A DNA stretch of 64,000 nt from the NCBI GenBank assembly GCA_045654205.1, contig JAZOMZ010000013.1:75728-139727 (forward strand), given 5' to 3'. This DNA comes from Enterocola sp045654205. GTDB lineage: Bacteria > Bacteroidota > Bacteroidia > Bacteroidales > Paludibacteraceae. The position numbers and the translations under genes were made by a program. Of the stretch, positions 50,156-57,930 are shown piece by piece. Under the pieces are notes generated by a model. It made no database searches, was not told the origin of the DNA, and worked only from the letters and a program-made list of their open reading frames with translations. The first letter of the stretch is position 1. The number at the start of each line of letters is the position of its first letter.

Positions 50156-50186
50156 TTTGCATTGTGAGAGGTATGCATTATCTTTG
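50156..50186 (+). promoter_or_regulatory. Promoter for sodium:solute symporter gene
   Basis: TTTG at 50156-50159, 19-nt spacer, TATCTTTG at 50179-50186; this excludes the in-frame start at 50164 and supports the ATG at 50215. Confidence 0.8.
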
Positions 50187-50214
50187 CACGTCTTTTTATG
50201 AGATCTTCTCTCTT

Positions 50215-51642
50215 ATGATATTTATACTCATTGCATATATACTGCTTATTTTGGCTGTGGCTTTTTATAAAAGGCAGAGCGGGAATGATGTGTTTTTCAC
50301 TGCTGAGAGAAATTCGTCGTGGGCAATGGTGGCATTTGGTATGCTAGGTGCTTCGCTTTCGGGAATATCGTTTATTTCTGTGCCGGGGATGGCTCCGAGC
50401 AGTGGTTTCACCTATATGCAATTGGTGCTTGGGTTTTCGCTTGGATATATTATTGTGGCAAAAGTGCTTCTGCCTCTGTACTACAAACTAAACTTAACCA
50501 ATATTTACGAATACCTCAGCCTGCGCCACGGCAAACATAGTTATCGCACGGCATCAATGTTTTTTATACTGAGCCGAGGGCTTGGTTCTGCAGCCAGACT
50601 CTACGTGAGTGCATTTCTTATTCATAGCTTTATTTTTGCTCCGTTTGGCATTCCTTTCCCTTTGGTTGCTATTTTAATGGTAGCATTTATCTACCTCTAC
50701 ACATCTGTGGGTGGCATTCATACTTTGGTTAAAACTGATGTAATCCAAACTGTTTTCTTGCTTGGAGCACTAATTATTTTGCTTTTATTGTCTTACAATC
50801 AATTGGGAGAAAGTTCTTCACTCTGCGAAACATTAAGCCAACAATCTTTTATTGTTACAGACTGGGTAGCCAAAAACAATTTTGTGAAATACCTGCTTAG
50901 TGGTATGCTTATTACGGTGTGTATGACAGGCCTCGACCAAGATATGATGCAAAAAAATCTTACCTGCCGCACATTGAAAGAAGCACAAAAGAACATGTAT
51001 AGTTACGGATTTATGTTCTTGCCTATCAATTTTGCATTCTTATTGTTGGGACTGTATGTGAGTAACATTTTTATAGAAAATGGCATAACTATTCCTGCAG
51101 AAAACGATATGCTTTTGCCAGAGGCTGTAAGAATGGGACTACTACCAGAGGTGGCAACATACATTTTTATAATAGGCATAATTTCAGCATCGCTTTCTAG
51201 TGCCGACTCCACTTTTGTGTCGCTTACCACCACTATTTCCACTACATTCTGTCCTACTCAGATAAAGGGGAATGAAGGTAAATTTGAAAATTTCAGAAAA
51301 CTAACGCATATTGCTGTGGGAGTATTTTTCTGCTTAATGCTAATGGTATTTTACTTTGTGGGAAGCGACAATATGATAGACCTACTGTTTAATTTAGCTT
51401 CGTACACATACGGTCCACTTCTTGGTTTATTTGCCTTTTCAATGTTTACAAAATACAAAATCAACGATAAACTTTCTCCTATCATTTGTATAATTTCGCC
51501 TTCTATCTGCCTTGCCGCGCAGTTTTTAACAAACAATTCTTTCGGTTACGAATTGTTATTGTTAAATGGAATTATTACTTTTGTAGGATTATTACTTATA
51601 AAACGAAATGATAATACAGAGTGCAAAATTCTTAATAAGTAG
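50215..51642 (+). CDS. Sodium:solute symporter (SSS family)
   Basis: 475 residues, about 13 transmembrane helices. SSS features: FFTAERNSSWAMVAFGMLGASLSGISFISVPG near the N-terminus, YVSAFLIHSF, YLYTSVGGIHTLVKTDVIQ (the conserved G-G-h-x-x-V-x-T-D-x-h-Q signature) and ISASLSSADSTFVSLTTTIS forming the Na site. Substrate (sugar, amino acid, sialic acid, pantothenate) not inferable. engB begins inside its last 35 nt. Confidence 0.9.
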   Translation: MIFILIAYILLILAVAFYKRQSGNDVFFTAERNSSWAMVAFGMLGASLSGISFISVPGMAPSSGFTYMQLVLGFSLGYIIVAKVLLPLYYKLNLTNIYEYLSLRHGKHSYRTASMFFILSRGLGSAARLYVSAFLIHSFIFAPFGIPFPLVAILMVAFIYLYTSVGGIHTLVKTDVIQTVFLLGALIILLLLSYNQLGESSSLCETLSQQSFIVTDWVAKNNFVKYLLSGMLITVCMTGLDQDMMQKNLTCRTLKEAQKNMYSYGFMFLPINFAFLLLGLYVSNIFIENGITIPAENDMLLPEAVRMGLLPEVATYIFIIGIISASLSSADSTFVSLTTTISTTFCPTQIKGNEGKFENFRKLTHIAVGVFFCLMLMVFYFVGSDNMIDLLFNLASYTYGPLLGLFAFSMFTKYKINDKLSPIICIISPSICLAAQFLTNNSFGYELLLLNGIITFVGLLLIKRNDNTECKILNK

Positions 51643-52213
51643 CCCTTCGGTGGCAAAATGCCCAGACAGCAAAGTGCCTGAGTATGCCTTTATAGGACGT
51701 TCAAACGTGGGCAAATCTTCGTTAATCAACTGCATTACAGGAGTAAAGGGTTTGGCTATGACTAGTTCTAAACCTGGTAAAACTCTGCTTATCAACTACT
51801 TTAATATAAACGACAGTTGGCATTTGGTGGACCTTCCTGGTTATGGTTTTGCTCTTGCAGGCAAGAAAACACGTGCTCGCCTAGAGGAAATGATTTATGG
51901 TTATGTAAATGGTAGAGAACAACTTACTTGTCTTTTTGTTTTAATAGACTGCCGACACAAAGCGCAAAAAATAGATTTAGAGTTTATAAATTATTTAGGC
52001 GAAAATGGCGTACCTTTTGCTCTTGTTTTTACTAAAGGTGACAAACTTTCTAAAAACGCCCTTAAAATTCAAGTAGAAAATTACAAAAACACCTTATTAG
52101 AAACTTGGGAAGAACTTCCTCCTATATTTGTGACCTCATCTGAAACAGGAAAAGGGAAAGAGGAAATCCTTAATTACATAGAAGAAATTAACGAGGGCTT
52201 CTTGAATAATTAG
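51608..52213 (+). CDS. engB: Ribosome-biogenesis GTPase EngB/YsxC
   Basis: 201-residue GTPase for 50S assembly. G1 is GRSNVGKSSL near residues 30-39; then the SKPGKT switch I, DLPGYGFA (G3) and TKGDKLS (G4). It overlaps the symporter gene by 35 nt. Its TAG stop (52211-52213) lies in the first unit of a heptad tract. Confidence 0.93.
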   Translation: MIIQSAKFLISSPSVAKCPDSKVPEYAFIGRSNVGKSSLINCITGVKGLAMTSSKPGKTLLINYFNINDSWHLVDLPGYGFALAGKKTRARLEEMIYGYVNGREQLTCLFVLIDCRHKAQKIDLEFINYLGENGVPFALVFTKGDKLSKNALKIQVENYKNTLLETWEELPPIFVTSSETGKGKEEILNYIEEINEGFLNN

Positions 52214-52235
52214 GAATTAGGAATTAGGAATTAGG
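52208..52235. repeat. Heptad tract, 4 x AATTAGG
   Basis: Four perfect units followed by AATTTTTC. The engB stop TAG is inside unit 1; the promoter TATATTTG of the next gene begins 10 nt after the tract. Confidence 0.9.
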
Positions 52236-52244
52236 AATTTTTCT

Positions 52245-52252
52245 TATATTTG
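52245..52252 (+). promoter_or_regulatory. -7 promoter element for MFS gene
   Basis: TATATTTG, 42 nt before the ATG at 52295. Confidence 0.55.
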
Positions 52253-52294
52253 TAAATTATTTAAAAATTTATTCACTAATTTAAAATAAATACT

Positions 52295-54088
52295 ATGTTA
52301 GAAGCACAAAAAAAGATGAAGACATGGTTCTATGGTCTTCTTTCGCTTCCAGCTACAGCTATGGGTTTTGGACTTTCAGTTCAAATTGCTGCATTAAGCT
52401 GGATTTTGTCAACCAAATATGGTCTTGACATTCACGAGATTGGTATTGTATGGGCTGCAGGTCCTCTTGCAGGTATCATTGCTCAACCTATTGTAGGTGC
52501 CGTTTCTGATAAACTTTGGTTTATGGGTGGTCGTCGTCGTCCATGGGTTATAATCGGCGGCGTATTAACAGGTTTAATGTTACTAGCTCTACCAAACCTA
52601 GAAATAGTACAAAAAGTTTTAGGAGGTGAAGGAAAAGAAGGTCTTCTTGCTATTGCGGTAGCTGTAGCTCTTACTTTAGACCTTGCTATCAACGTAAGTT
52701 TCAACCCTACTCGTTCACTTATTGCAGACTGTACAAGCAAAGAACAACGTAGTACAGGTTTCACATGGATGCAAACAGTTTCTGGTACATTCGGTGTACT
52801 TGCATACTTAATTTCAGTACTTCTTAACAATGAAATCCTTATCTATGTAGGTTCTGTTATTGCAGTTTTATTTACCATTGTCCCAATCTTCTTCATCGAA
52901 GAACCTCGCGAATTAGTTTCTGAAGAAGAGACTACTGTAAAAAAAGAAAAAACTTCTTTCAAGGATATGATAGAAACCATCCTTCCACTTACTGGTTTCC
53001 TTATCTATGGTATTTACTTTATAGTTGAAACCCTCTTAAAATTAGAAGTTGGTGGTAATATCTTTGGTTTAAACTATGTTGAGTTATCATGCGTTATTAT
53101 CCAATTAATAGCTATCCTTGCAGTTTTATTCAACGTTACTCGCAGTACCGAAGATAACAACCAATTCCAAAAAATCCTTCTTGCTCACTCATTCACATGG
53201 TGGGGTGTACAAACCATGAACATTTATATGTTCTTCTATGTTGCAACATTAATTACAGGTATAGAAGGAAATGAAGCCGATATAAACTCATGGGCATTCT
53301 TAGTTCGTGACTTAGTTGGTGCTCTTCTTCCTGTACTTGTTCTAAATATATTAGCTAGAAAAACAGGTATGTCTAAAACTCACACTGGTTCTATCCTACT
53401 AATGGCTTTAGGTTATGGTATCATCTATTTCTTTGGTTCAAATATCTTCGTATTTTTCGCCGCATTATGTTTAGTTGGTATAGGTTGGGCTTCTTTAGTA
53501 TCTCTACCTTTTGCAATGATGAGTAGTCGCATCAATCAAAGCAAAATGGGTCTATACATGGGTGTATTCAACTTATCAGTGGTTCTTCCACAACTAGTAG
53601 CTTCTGGTAAGATGGGTAAAATTATTAAAGACACCGCTTCAAGTGTAGAAAGTATACCTGCAGAAACAGTTCTTGAGATTACCAAAGTTAAAGACGGTAT
53701 TTTCATAAACGAAACTGCTTTAGATAGCATCGCCACAAATACCCAAGTAGGTAATGATGTTATTAGCCGTGTTGCAGACAATATTATTATCAACAATGAC
53801 ACAATTCACAATGCTACAGAAATAATCAAACAAGTAGCCGAATCTGGAGAGAAATTCACATTTGTTAATGGTGAACAAATTATGAAGATTAAAGAAGGTA
53901 TCTTCATTGCCGGAGAAAAAGTTCAAAATGCAGCTGCTTCTCTGAACATTAAGAAAATTGAAGAAACTGGTGAAAGAATTGCAGAAGTTACTACATACAA
54001 TGACAATGTATCTATTATCTTCGCTATCTGTGCTATCTGTTTAGCAATCTCTGGCGTTCTTTGGTTCGCTGTTAAAGACAAAAAATAA
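52295..54088 (+). CDS. MFS sugar transporter (SLC45/GPH-like) with soluble insert
   Basis: 597 residues. MFS core of 12 helices with the sucrose/maltose-transporter signature GGRRRPWVIIGG near residues 77-88 and NVSFNPTRSLIADCTSKEQR near 132-151. After helix 11 (VFNLSVVLPQLVASG) comes a ~120-residue hydrophilic segment (~440-560) rich in short repeats such as DGIFINE, NIIINNDTI and EGIFIAGE. The final helix AICAICLAISGVLWFAV follows. The insert is not part of normal MFS proteins. Substrate probably a disaccharide; with the secreted amylase and ROK kinase, an alpha-glucan route is plausible but unproven. Confidence 0.82.
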   Translation: MLEAQKKMKTWFYGLLSLPATAMGFGLSVQIAALSWILSTKYGLDIHEIGIVWAAGPLAGIIAQPIVGAVSDKLWFMGGRRRPWVIIGGVLTGLMLLALPNLEIVQKVLGGEGKEGLLAIAVAVALTLDLAINVSFNPTRSLIADCTSKEQRSTGFTWMQTVSGTFGVLAYLISVLLNNEILIYVGSVIAVLFTIVPIFFIEEPRELVSEEETTVKKEKTSFKDMIETILPLTGFLIYGIYFIVETLLKLEVGGNIFGLNYVELSCVIIQLIAILAVLFNVTRSTEDNNQFQKILLAHSFTWWGVQTMNIYMFFYVATLITGIEGNEADINSWAFLVRDLVGALLPVLVLNILARKTGMSKTHTGSILLMALGYGIIYFFGSNIFVFFAALCLVGIGWASLVSLPFAMMSSRINQSKMGLYMGVFNLSVVLPQLVASGKMGKIIKDTASSVESIPAETVLEITKVKDGIFINETALDSIATNTQVGNDVISRVADNIIINNDTIHNATEIIKQVAESGEKFTFVNGEQIMKIKEGIFIAGEKVQNAAASLNIKKIEETGERIAEVTTYNDNVSIIFAICAICLAISGVLWFAVKDKK

Positions 54089-54109
54089 GAGTTTATTCAC
54101 ATAAACACA

Positions 54110-54158
54110 TAAAGAGATAATTCTGTTATTTCAATAATGGAATTATCTCTTTTTTTAT
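54110..54158 (+). terminator. Terminator after MFS gene
   Basis: AAAGAGATAATTC...GAATTATCTCTTT followed by TTTTAT; the T run abuts the rhuM promoter. Confidence 0.8.
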
Positions 54159-54288
54159 TACCTTTGTAACGCCCTTGACCTCAACAAGGCACAGCTCTTG
54201 ATGTTGTGTTTGTGAATGTAAGATTAATACCACAAACAGCAACTTTTGTTTTAATTAACTGAACTATAAATCTTAATTCTTAGTAATT
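54159..54288 (+). promoter_or_regulatory. rhuM promoter and long leader
   Basis: TACCTTTG at 54159-54166, then ~115 nt of untranslated leader. The leader begins with a hairpin (CCTTG...CAAGG, 54173-54189) and has GTTGTGTTTGTG/CACAAAC complementarity. Unusually long for this window; nothing recognised. Confidence 0.5.
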
Positions 54289-55157
54289 ATGAAAAATCAA
54301 AATTTAGATCAAAATCAAATCATTCTTTATTCTCCTAATGAGAGTATTAGTTTAGAAGTACGTTTGGAAAATGATTCTGTATGGTTAACCCAGGAACAAA
54401 TTGCTATCCTTTTTGGAGTGAAGCGCCCTGCAATAACAAAACATATTAGAAACATATTTGAAACACTAGAGTTAGAAGAACATTCAGTATGTTCCATTTT
54501 GGAACGAACTGCTTCCGATGGGAAAACATATATGACACAGTTTTATAATCTTGACATGATTTTGTCTGTAGGTTATCGTGTTAATAGTAAAAACGCTGTA
54601 CTCTTTAGAAGATGGGCATCTTCTGTTTTAAAAGATTATTTATTAAGGGGTTATTCTTTAAATAATCGTTTGTCGAATATAGAAGCACAATTGGAAGAAC
54701 ATTCTTCTGTTTTGTCTAGTCATCAGAAAAAAAAATAGATTTCTTTGTCCGTACTTCATTACCACCTATAGAAGGAGTCTTTCACAACAATCAAGTTTTT
54801 GATGCTCATATTTTAATGTCGGATTTGGTAAAACAAGCAAAAGTTCGCATTATCATTATAGATAATTATGTTGATGATTCTGTTTTAACATTACTATCAA
54901 AACGTAAAACAGGTTTGATAGCAGAAATTTACACTTACAAAAAAAGTGAACAATTTACTCTTGATTTAGATAAACATAATCTTCAATATCCATCGGTAAC
55001 AGTACATGTGAACAAAACATGTCACGACAGATTTATGATTGTAGATGATAAAGTTTACCATATTGGAGCTTCTATAAAAGACCTTGGTCAGAAACTCTGT
55101 GCAGTAACATTGTTAAACTCAATAACAGCAGAAGATATATTAAATAAGTTAAAGTGA
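54289..55157 (+). pseudogene. rhuM: RhuM-family protein split by an A9 tract
   Basis: The first frame (54289-54738, 149 aa) is the RhuM N-terminal part: WLTQEQIAILFGVKRPAITKH, YNLDMILSVGYRVNSK and FRRWASSVLKDY. It stops at TAG right after nine adenines (54727-54735). The family's C-terminal half continues in the other frame from IDFFVRTSLPPIEGVF through IIIIDNYVDDSVLTLLSKR to HIGASIKDLGQKLCA, ending at 55157. One extra A would fuse both halves into one ~290-residue protein. It is a frameshift, phase-variable switch or slippage site. Function of RhuM is unclear; homologues occur on pathogenicity and mobile islands. Confidence 0.8.
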
Positions 55158-55198
55158 GATAACTAAATATTTAATTTAGATTTTAATTAAATTTGTTT

Positions 55199-55228
55199 GG
55201 CTGCTAAGCAATTTTAGCAGCCTTTTTT
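55199..55228. terminator. Terminator between rhuM and ABC ATPase gene
   Basis: GGCTGCTAA-GCAATT-TTAGCAGCC followed by TTTTTT; convergent genes. Confidence 0.85.
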
Positions 55229-55233
55229 CTTCT

Positions 55234-56682
55234 TTAATGAGCAGCAAGCTCAAAGATGTGGTTTACGCTGTCGGGGATTTCTTCTTTGTAGTGGGTGACG
55301 AAGATAAGGCTTTTGTCTGGTTGGGCGGCAAAGGTGGAAATCATCTTTAGGCATCGCTTTTTGTTTGCAACGTCCATGCCGTGAAATGGTTCGTCTAGGA
55401 TAAGAAGTTGTGGATTTTTCACAATAGCACGAGCAAAAAGAAGCATACGTTGTTCACCTGCAGAAACACGCAAAAATGGTTTATCTGCCAAATGCTCAAT
55501 GCCTAGTTCTTTCATAAGTAGCAGAGCACTAGCGGTTTGCTTTTCGCTGCATTTTCTATACAGTCCTACACTATCAAAGAAACCAGACTGCACTACCTTT
55601 AAACAAGGCACATTTTCACGATAATAAAGGTGCATTTCCGAAGAAGTATAACCTATACGTTTTTTAATATCCCAAATGCTCTCACCAGAACCACGTTTAC
55701 GGTCGAATAGCCAAATAGGAAGCGAATATCCTTGTGGGTTGTCGGCAAAAATATAGCTTAAAAGGGTTGATTTTCCAGAACCATTTGGTCCAAGAAGTGC
55801 CCATTTTTCACCTCGTTTTATTTGCCAATTTATATCTCCTTGGAAAACAATGCCATCATATACTATGCTAACATGTTTCATTTCCACTGCATTGGCATAA
55901 TCTTCATTTCCTAAATCTGAAGGTTCAAATTTACATTCGCCAGAAAGCGAAACTTCTTCTGCTGGCGCCACGCTATATTCGTTTACAGGTCCTGCATAAA
56001 CTGGCGCACACGCCTGTAAATGAAGCAGATGTGTACTACAAGCAGGAATATCACGAGCATCAGCTACTATGAAAAGCATTTGAATACCTTGTTCCTTTAG
56101 GTAAACAAACACCTCTTCCATATCTTGGCGAGTTTCCACATCAAGCCCGATAAATGGATTGTCGAAAATAAGCATTCGTGGCTTTTCTAGCAGAGATTTT
56201 GCTATAATAAGTCTGCGAAGTTGACCACTAGACAGGGTAATAAGTCTGTGAGAAAGCAATTCACGCAGTCTAAACAAATCGATAAGTTTTTCTACCCATT
56301 CTTCTTTCCCCTCGCATTGCATTAGCTCCCCTACTGTTGGGTACCACTCCACTTCATACACGTTGAATCTTTGCTGATAATAGGCATCTCTAAAATCAGA
56401 AAACGAATAAGCAGACTGAAAGTGTATGGTTTTTATAAACTGACGTGGATAGATAAACTCCGTAGTTTTTTGTCTTTCTTCTTCTAAAAAAGGATATTCA
56501 ATATTGCCACTAGACAGCCCATATCTACCGCAAATAATCTCTGTAAGCAAAGTTTTTCCACTTCCATTTGGACCATAAAAAGTCCACACATCGCCTTTAT
56601 TCATTGTAAATGAAATAGGCATTGGAAACTTCACATCTGGAATGCTTGGCAGTATGTTTGATACTTTAATAAAAGAATTCAT
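55234..56682 (-). CDS. Double ABC ATPase, ModF-like
   Basis: 482-residue cytoplasmic protein with two ABC domains and no membrane part. First: Walker A YGPNGSGKT (~36-44), signature LSSGQLRRL, Walker B MLIFDNPFIGLD, where the usual catalytic Glu is Asn, so the first site is probably degenerate. Second: LGPNGSGKS (~298-306), signature VSAGEQRML, LLILDEPFHGMD intact. This matches ModF/PhrA-type proteins linked to molybdate in enterobacteria, but no molybdate genes are nearby. Role uncertain. Confidence 0.8.
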   Translation of the reverse strand: MNSFIKVSNILPSIPDVKFPMPISFTMNKGDVWTFYGPNGSGKTLLTEIICGRYGLSSGNIEYPFLEEERQKTTEFIYPRQFIKTIHFQSAYSFSDFRDAYYQQRFNVYEVEWYPTVGELMQCEGKEEWVEKLIDLFRLRELLSHRLITLSSGQLRRLIIAKSLLEKPRMLIFDNPFIGLDVETRQDMEEVFVYLKEQGIQMLFIVADARDIPACSTHLLHLQACAPVYAGPVNEYSVAPAEEVSLSGECKFEPSDLGNEDYANAVEMKHVSIVYDGIVFQGDINWQIKRGEKWALLGPNGSGKSTLLSYIFADNPQGYSLPIWLFDRKRGSGESIWDIKKRIGYTSSEMHLYYRENVPCLKVVQSGFFDSVGLYRKCSEKQTASALLLMKELGIEHLADKPFLRVSAGEQRMLLFARAIVKNPQLLILDEPFHGMDVANKKRCLKMISTFAAQPDKSLIFVTHYKEEIPDSVNHIFELAAH

Positions 56683-56695
56683 AATTATAATTATT

Positions 56696-56737
56696 AAAAA
56701 AGTTTGGAACTCGTAAGTCCCAAACTTTTTGTTATTT
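56696..56737. terminator. Hairpin terminator downstream of ROK gene
   Basis: AAAAAGTTTGG...CCAAACTTTTT, T-rich on both strands, in the gap between the ABC ATPase start and the ROK gene end. The remaining ~80 bp hold a weak AGGAGGG/CCCTTC hairpin and nothing else. Confidence 0.6.
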
Positions 56738-56817
56738 TTTATTTCTCCTAATTATTGCTTTTAAAGGAGGGATTTTAAACCCTTCTATAAAATTGATTTT
56801 AGAGGAGCTAGTTCATT

Positions 56818-57786
56818 TTACTTAACCTCCCAAGCAAGTGCTGACGCTCCTAATATCGCAGCATCAGATTCGTTCAATTGAGAGAACATCACATCAATTT
56901 TACCGCGCCATTGAGGCATTACGTTTTCATTTAGGGCTTTTACTACAGGTTTCATAATTAGGTCACCTGCTTTTGTAAGACCACCAAACATGATGATAGC
57001 TTCTGGAGAACTGAATGCAACGAAGTCTGCCATTGCTTCACCTAGCATAGTGCCTGTGAAATCAAAAATATCTATTGCAAGTTCGTCACCTTGTTGCGCA
57101 GCTTCAAATACGTCTTTTGAAGTAATGCTTTCTGCAGGAATGTTACGAAGAACACTTTTTTTGTCGGTAGTTTCTAGAAGTTCACGAGCTGTACGAGCTA
57201 CACCTGTAGCAGAAGCATATGCTTCTAAGCAACCAGTCTTACCGCAACCGCAAAGACGACCGTTCTTTCTTACCATTGTAACGTGACCAAGCTCACCAGC
57301 GAAGCCGTCGTGACCATAAAGAACATAACCACCTACAACGATACCACTACCAACACCTGTACCTAAGGTGATTGTAATGAAGTTTTTCATACCACGAGCA
57401 GCACCGTATGTCATTTCACCTACTGCAGCAGCGTTAGCATCGTTTGTTAAACGAACAGGAAGACCTATGCGTTCAGACATTAAATCTGCAAAAGGAATTA
57501 CTTTCATACCACCGAAAGTAAGGTTTACAGCATTTTCAATAGTACCTGTATAATAATTTGCATTTGGAGCACCGATACCTATACCACGAATTTTAGACAT
57601 TGGAATATTAGCTTTTTCAGCCAATTTTTCCACTGCTGAGCATAAATTATCAATAAATTCCACATGAGAATTGGTATCATTACTTTTGATTGCTGTTTGA
57701 GAAAGCACTGTACCACGTGTGTCAACGATACCGATTTTTGCAGATTGACCGCCTATGTCAATCCCTACTACATAAGGTCTGTCCAT
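56818..57786 (-). CDS. ROK-family sugar kinase (glucokinase-like)
   Basis: 322 residues from ATG 57786 (MDRPYVVGIDIGGQSAK). ATP loop DIGGQSAKIGIVD, LTNDANAAAVGEMTYGAARG with the catalytic Asp, GTGVGSGIVVGG, and the ROK zinc-binding GELGHVTMVRKNGRLCGCGKTGCLEAYAS with HxxCxCxxxGC ligands. It phosphorylates glucose or a related hexose. The start at 57867 is rejected because the promoter at 57830-57837 falls inside that extension. Possibly acts on glucose released from starch. Confidence 0.92.
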   Translation of the reverse strand: MDRPYVVGIDIGGQSAKIGIVDTRGTVLSQTAIKSNDTNSHVEFIDNLCSAVEKLAEKANIPMSKIRGIGIGAPNANYYTGTIENAVNLTFGGMKVIPFADLMSERIGLPVRLTNDANAAAVGEMTYGAARGMKNFITITLGTGVGSGIVVGGYVLYGHDGFAGELGHVTMVRKNGRLCGCGKTGCLEAYASATGVARTARELLETTDKKSVLRNIPAESITSKDVFEAAQQGDELAIDIFDFTGTMLGEAMADFVAFSSPEAIIMFGGLTKAGDLIMKPVVKALNENVMPQWRGKIDVMFSQLNESDAAILGASALAWEVK

Positions 57787-57829
57787 AATATTTTTGTTTG
57801 ATGTTAAGATTATAATAAATTCAATAAGG

Positions 57830-57837
57830 CAAAGATA
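57830..57837 (-). promoter_or_regulatory. -7 promoter element for ROK gene
   Basis: The reverse strand reads TATCTTTG, 43 nt before the ATG at 57786. Confidence 0.7.
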
Positions 57838-57900
57838 ACAATCATTTTTTAAAAACTTAAATTCCAACCCTAAAAATTTCTATTTTAGAAGATAAAATTG

Positions 57901-57908
57901 TAATTTTG
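57901..57908 (+). promoter_or_regulatory. -7 promoter element for pheT
   Basis: TAATTTTG, 22 nt before the GTG start of pheT. Confidence 0.6.
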
Positions 57909-57930
57909 CGAACTTAATTAAACAAAGATT

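Noticed and set aside
54167..54288. Riboswitch in the rhuM leader
   Set aside because: The leader is long and can fold, but I could match it to no known aptamer; recorded only as a leader.
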